A DNA stretch of 64,000 nt, taken from the NCBI RefSeq assembly GCF_014764445.1, contig NZ_CP061721.1, positions 3,968,001-4,032,000 of the forward strand, read 5' to 3'. This DNA comes from Pseudarthrobacter sp. BIM B-2242. GTDB taxonomy: Bacteria; Actinomycetota; Actinomycetes; Actinomycetales; Micrococcaceae. Numbering within the stretch: the stretch's first letter is position 1; every line of letters starts with the position of its first letter. The notes under the pieces were generated by a model, which was not told where the DNA came from, searched no databases, and saw nothing but the letters and a program-made list of their open reading frames with translations. Positions 62,064 through 64,000 of this stretch are shown here, in pieces. The position numbers and the translations under genes were made by a program.

Positions 62064-63539
62064 TTACTGGACCGTCGCGGTCAGCCGGGCCACGTTGTCG
62101 ATGTAACGGGCCGCGAGGGGCCGGTTGACCCAGTCCTCAAGCAGGAGTTCCTGCGAGATGTCCCGGTAGGTGTTCTCCACTGCCCGCATATCGTTCACAA
62201 TGTCCTCGCCGAGCAGCATGACCGAGACCTCCAGGTTCAGCGAGAAGGACCGCATGTCCATGTTGCTGGAGCCGAGAACGGCCACTTCGTCGTCAATGGT
62301 GAAGTGCTTGGCGTGCAGGACATACGGCGCCTTGTAGAGGTAGATCCGGACGCCTGCCTCCAGCAGGGCCTCGTAGTACGAACGCTGGGCGTGATGGACC
62401 AGGAACTGATCGCCCTTCTCGGAGACGAACAACTCCACGTCCACGCCGCGCTGGGCGGCAGTGGTGATGGCATAGAGCAGCGAGTCGTCCGGGACGAAGT
62501 ACGGGCTGCAGATGGAAATCCGGTGCTGCGCGGAGTAGATCAGCGTGTTGAAGAGGCGCAGGTTGTTCTCGGTGATGAACCCGGGACCGCTGGGCACCAC
62601 CTGGGCTGTGACGTTGCCCGGCTCCGGGTTGGCCGGAAGCTGCAGCTGGTGTTCGAGGTTCTCGTCCGTCTCGCTGAGCCAGTCGGTGGCAAAAACCACG
62701 TTCAGGGTGGTGACGATCGGGCCCCTCAGGCGGGCCATCAGTTCCACCCATTCACGGCCGGCCTTGCGGTGTTTCGGGTTGTTGTAGGACGGCTCGATCA
62801 GGTTCTGTGAACCCGTGAACGCGAGTTCGCCGTCCACCACCATGATCTTGCGGTGGTTCCTCAGGTCCGGGCGGCGCCACTGACCGTGGATCGGCAGCAG
62901 GGGCAGCATGCGCTTCCACTGGATCTTGCTTGCCCTGAGCCGCCGGAGGAGGTTGCGGTAGCCCGTGACCCGCAGAGTGCCGATGTGGTCGAACAGGACC
63001 CGGACTTCCACGCCGCGCTCTGCAGCTTCTTCCATCGCCGTCAGCAGTTCGTCGGTGATGTGGTCCGTGCTCATGATGTAGAACTCGGCATTGACGAACT
63101 TCTTGGCTTTCCGCACCGCCTCGGTCATGGCAAAGATCGAGTCCGGGTAGCCGGGAATAAGGTCAACGGAGTTGCCGTCCACCATGGGCAGGGAGCCCAG
63201 CCTGCGGTTCAGTTCACCGGCGGACTTGACCCATTCCGGGCCCGGGTAGTCGCTTTCGACGTCAGCCAGGGACGAGATGCCCGCCCGCACCCGGGTGTTG
63301 ACAATCTCCTGCTGCTGGCGGCGGCGGCTGGAGAGCTTGAAGTTGCCGAACAGCAGGAACAGCGCCAGGCCCACGAACGGCACAAAGAAGATTCCCAACA
63401 GCCATGCCATGGCCGTGGTGGGACGCCTGTTGCCTGGAATGATGCCGACGGCGAGGACCCGGATCACCAGGTCCGCGATGCTCAGCACCACCACAATCCA
63501 CGTCGGCGCGGTACCGGCAAGCGAAACTGGCCACAACAC
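62064..63539 (-). CDS. cls: Cardiolipin synthase (phospholipase D family)
   Basis: 491 aa from a GTG at 63539 with GGGGG eight bases upstream; a TTG at 63590 is an alternative without ribosome site. Two N-terminal helices (IVVVLSIADLVIRVLAVG, AMAWLLGIFFVPFVGLALFLLF) anchor it. Two HKD motifs, HRKIMVVDGELAFTGSQN and HAKHFTIDDEVAVLGSSNMD, form the active site. It makes cardiolipin from phosphatidylglycerol. Convergent with the pabB fusion, divergent from pabC. Confidence 0.93.
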   Translation of the reverse strand: MLWPVSLAGTAPTWIVVVLSIADLVIRVLAVGIIPGNRRPTTAMAWLLGIFFVPFVGLALFLLFGNFKLSSRRRQQQEIVNTRVRAGISSLADVESDYPGPEWVKSAGELNRRLGSLPMVDGNSVDLIPGYPDSIFAMTEAVRKAKKFVNAEFYIMSTDHITDELLTAMEEAAERGVEVRVLFDHIGTLRVTGYRNLLRRLRASKIQWKRMLPLLPIHGQWRRPDLRNHRKIMVVDGELAFTGSQNLIEPSYNNPKHRKAGREWVELMARLRGPIVTTLNVVFATDWLSETDENLEHQLQLPANPEPGNVTAQVVPSGPGFITENNLRLFNTLIYSAQHRISICSPYFVPDDSLLYAITTAAQRGVDVELFVSEKGDQFLVHHAQRSYYEALLEAGVRIYLYKAPYVLHAKHFTIDDEVAVLGSSNMDMRSFSLNLEVSVMLLGEDIVNDMRAVENTYRDISQELLLEDWVNRPLAARYIDNVARLTATVQ

Positions 63540-63633
63540 TGGAAAAACCCCCGGGATATGCGCACCGGCGGACGGGTTCCGGCCGGGCAATGAACCACAG
63601 CTTAGCCGCGCCGGGCCCGACTAAGCTGGAGCC

Positions 63634-64000
63634 ATGACTTCTCCTGCTCCCGTGGTGCTCGTTTTCCTTGACCCTGCGGTCCCGGCCGGCCGGCTTGCCG
63701 ACGCTTCGCAGCCACAGCTGATGGCCACGGACCAGGGTGCCACCCGCGGTGACGGCATCTTCGAATCCATGCTCGCGGTGGGCGGTGACGTGCGGAAGCT
63801 GCAGGCCCACCTGGACCGGTTGGGCGGCTCCGCGAAGGCCCTTGACCTGGTGATCCCGGCGCAGGACCAATGGCGCGCGGCCATCGCCACAGGCGTGGCT
63901 GAGCACCGCAGCCAGCACCCGGCACCTTCCGCGGCCGAGGACGAAGTGGTGGTCAAGCTCGTGGCCACGCGCGGCCCCGAAGGTGCCGACTCCCCCACGT
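63634..64000 (+). CDS. pabC: Aminodeoxychorismate lyase (PabC), partial at right edge
   Basis: 122 codons visible from the ATG at 63634. The start MTSPAPVVLVFLD and the segment MATDQGATRGDGIFESMLAVGGDVRKLQAHLDRL are the class IV aminotransferase / PabC signature; the catalytic Lys lies beyond the window. It would convert the product of the PabB fusion (with a PabA from elsewhere) to p-aminobenzoate. TAAGCT-GGAGCC-ATG fits leaderless start; GGAG is only two bases from the ATG. Confidence 0.85.
   Translation, partial: MTSPAPVVLVFLDPAVPAGRLADASQPQLMATDQGATRGDGIFESMLAVGGDVRKLQAHLDRLGGSAKALDLVIPAQDQWRAAIATGVAEHRSQHPAPSAAEDEVVVKLVATRGPEGADSPT

Overview
The window is a high-GC chromosomal segment. 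Genes are densely packed with many 4-bp ATGA overlaps, GTG and TTG starts are common, and several genes look leaderless. The gene set includes a hspR/HAIR-controlled dnaK operon, DUF222 HNH nucleases, a WXG100 protein and ECF sigma/anti-sigma pairs. Together these point to an actinobacterium, most likely Micrococcaceae (Arthrobacter/Pseudarthrobacter type). The genus is an inference from style and gene content, not a database match. I saw no rRNA, tRNA, CRISPR array or prophage.

Layout. (1) 1-7984, minus strand: a translationally coupled operon with a lipoprotein substrate-binding protein, two Liv-type ATPases, two permeases, an acyl-CoA synthetase, a TetR regulator and an alpha/beta hydrolase that runs off the left edge. 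It looks like uptake plus CoA activation of an organic acid. (2) 8178-9859: a complete IS3-family insertion sequence set among copies of a palindromic repeat (core CGCTCTCTCACTT). (3) 9.9-20.5 kb: an MFS exporter, trmB, a large WXG100 protein with a small partner, a DUF1206 membrane protein, and two separate ECF sigma systems. One has mirror-image candidate promoters in front of its sigma gene and a secreted lipoprotein. The other pairs with a Pro-rich membrane protein and lies beside an Ala-rich exported protein. (4) 20.5-28 kb: a DMP19 protein, a 1173-aa SWIM/SNF2 helicase, an HNH lipoprotein and a DUF222 HNH protein, the last two separated by 39-bp tandem repeats.

(5) 28-47 kb is a nitrogen island, nearly all on the minus strand: amt, an XRE-cupin regulator, three glutamate-synthase-like subunits resembling N-methylglutamate synthase, a type III glutamine synthetase / gamma-glutamylmethylamide synthetase homologue, gdhA, a BCCT betaine/choline-type carrier, an aromatic flavin hydroxylase and the urea transporter urtABCDE. 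pheA sits within it on the plus strand. The set fits scavenging of ammonium, methylated amines, betaines and urea. (6) 47.5-51.8 kb: dnaK-grpE-dnaJ-hspR with two HAIR operators flanking a consensus promoter. (7) 52-57 kb: TetR/NAD-epimerase and MarR/MMPL divergent pairs. (8) 57-64 kb: a methyltransferase, an orphan gene, a LysE exporter, a low-molecular-weight phosphatase overlapping a P-loop-kinase/PabB fusion, a cardiolipin synthase and the start of pabC.

The observations I rate highest are the kinase-PabB fusion beside the phosphatase, the orphan WXG100 pair, the twin ECF promoters, the 39-bp repeats that are open on both strands, and the N-methylglutamate-synthase-like cluster with a 13-bp inverted operator pair.
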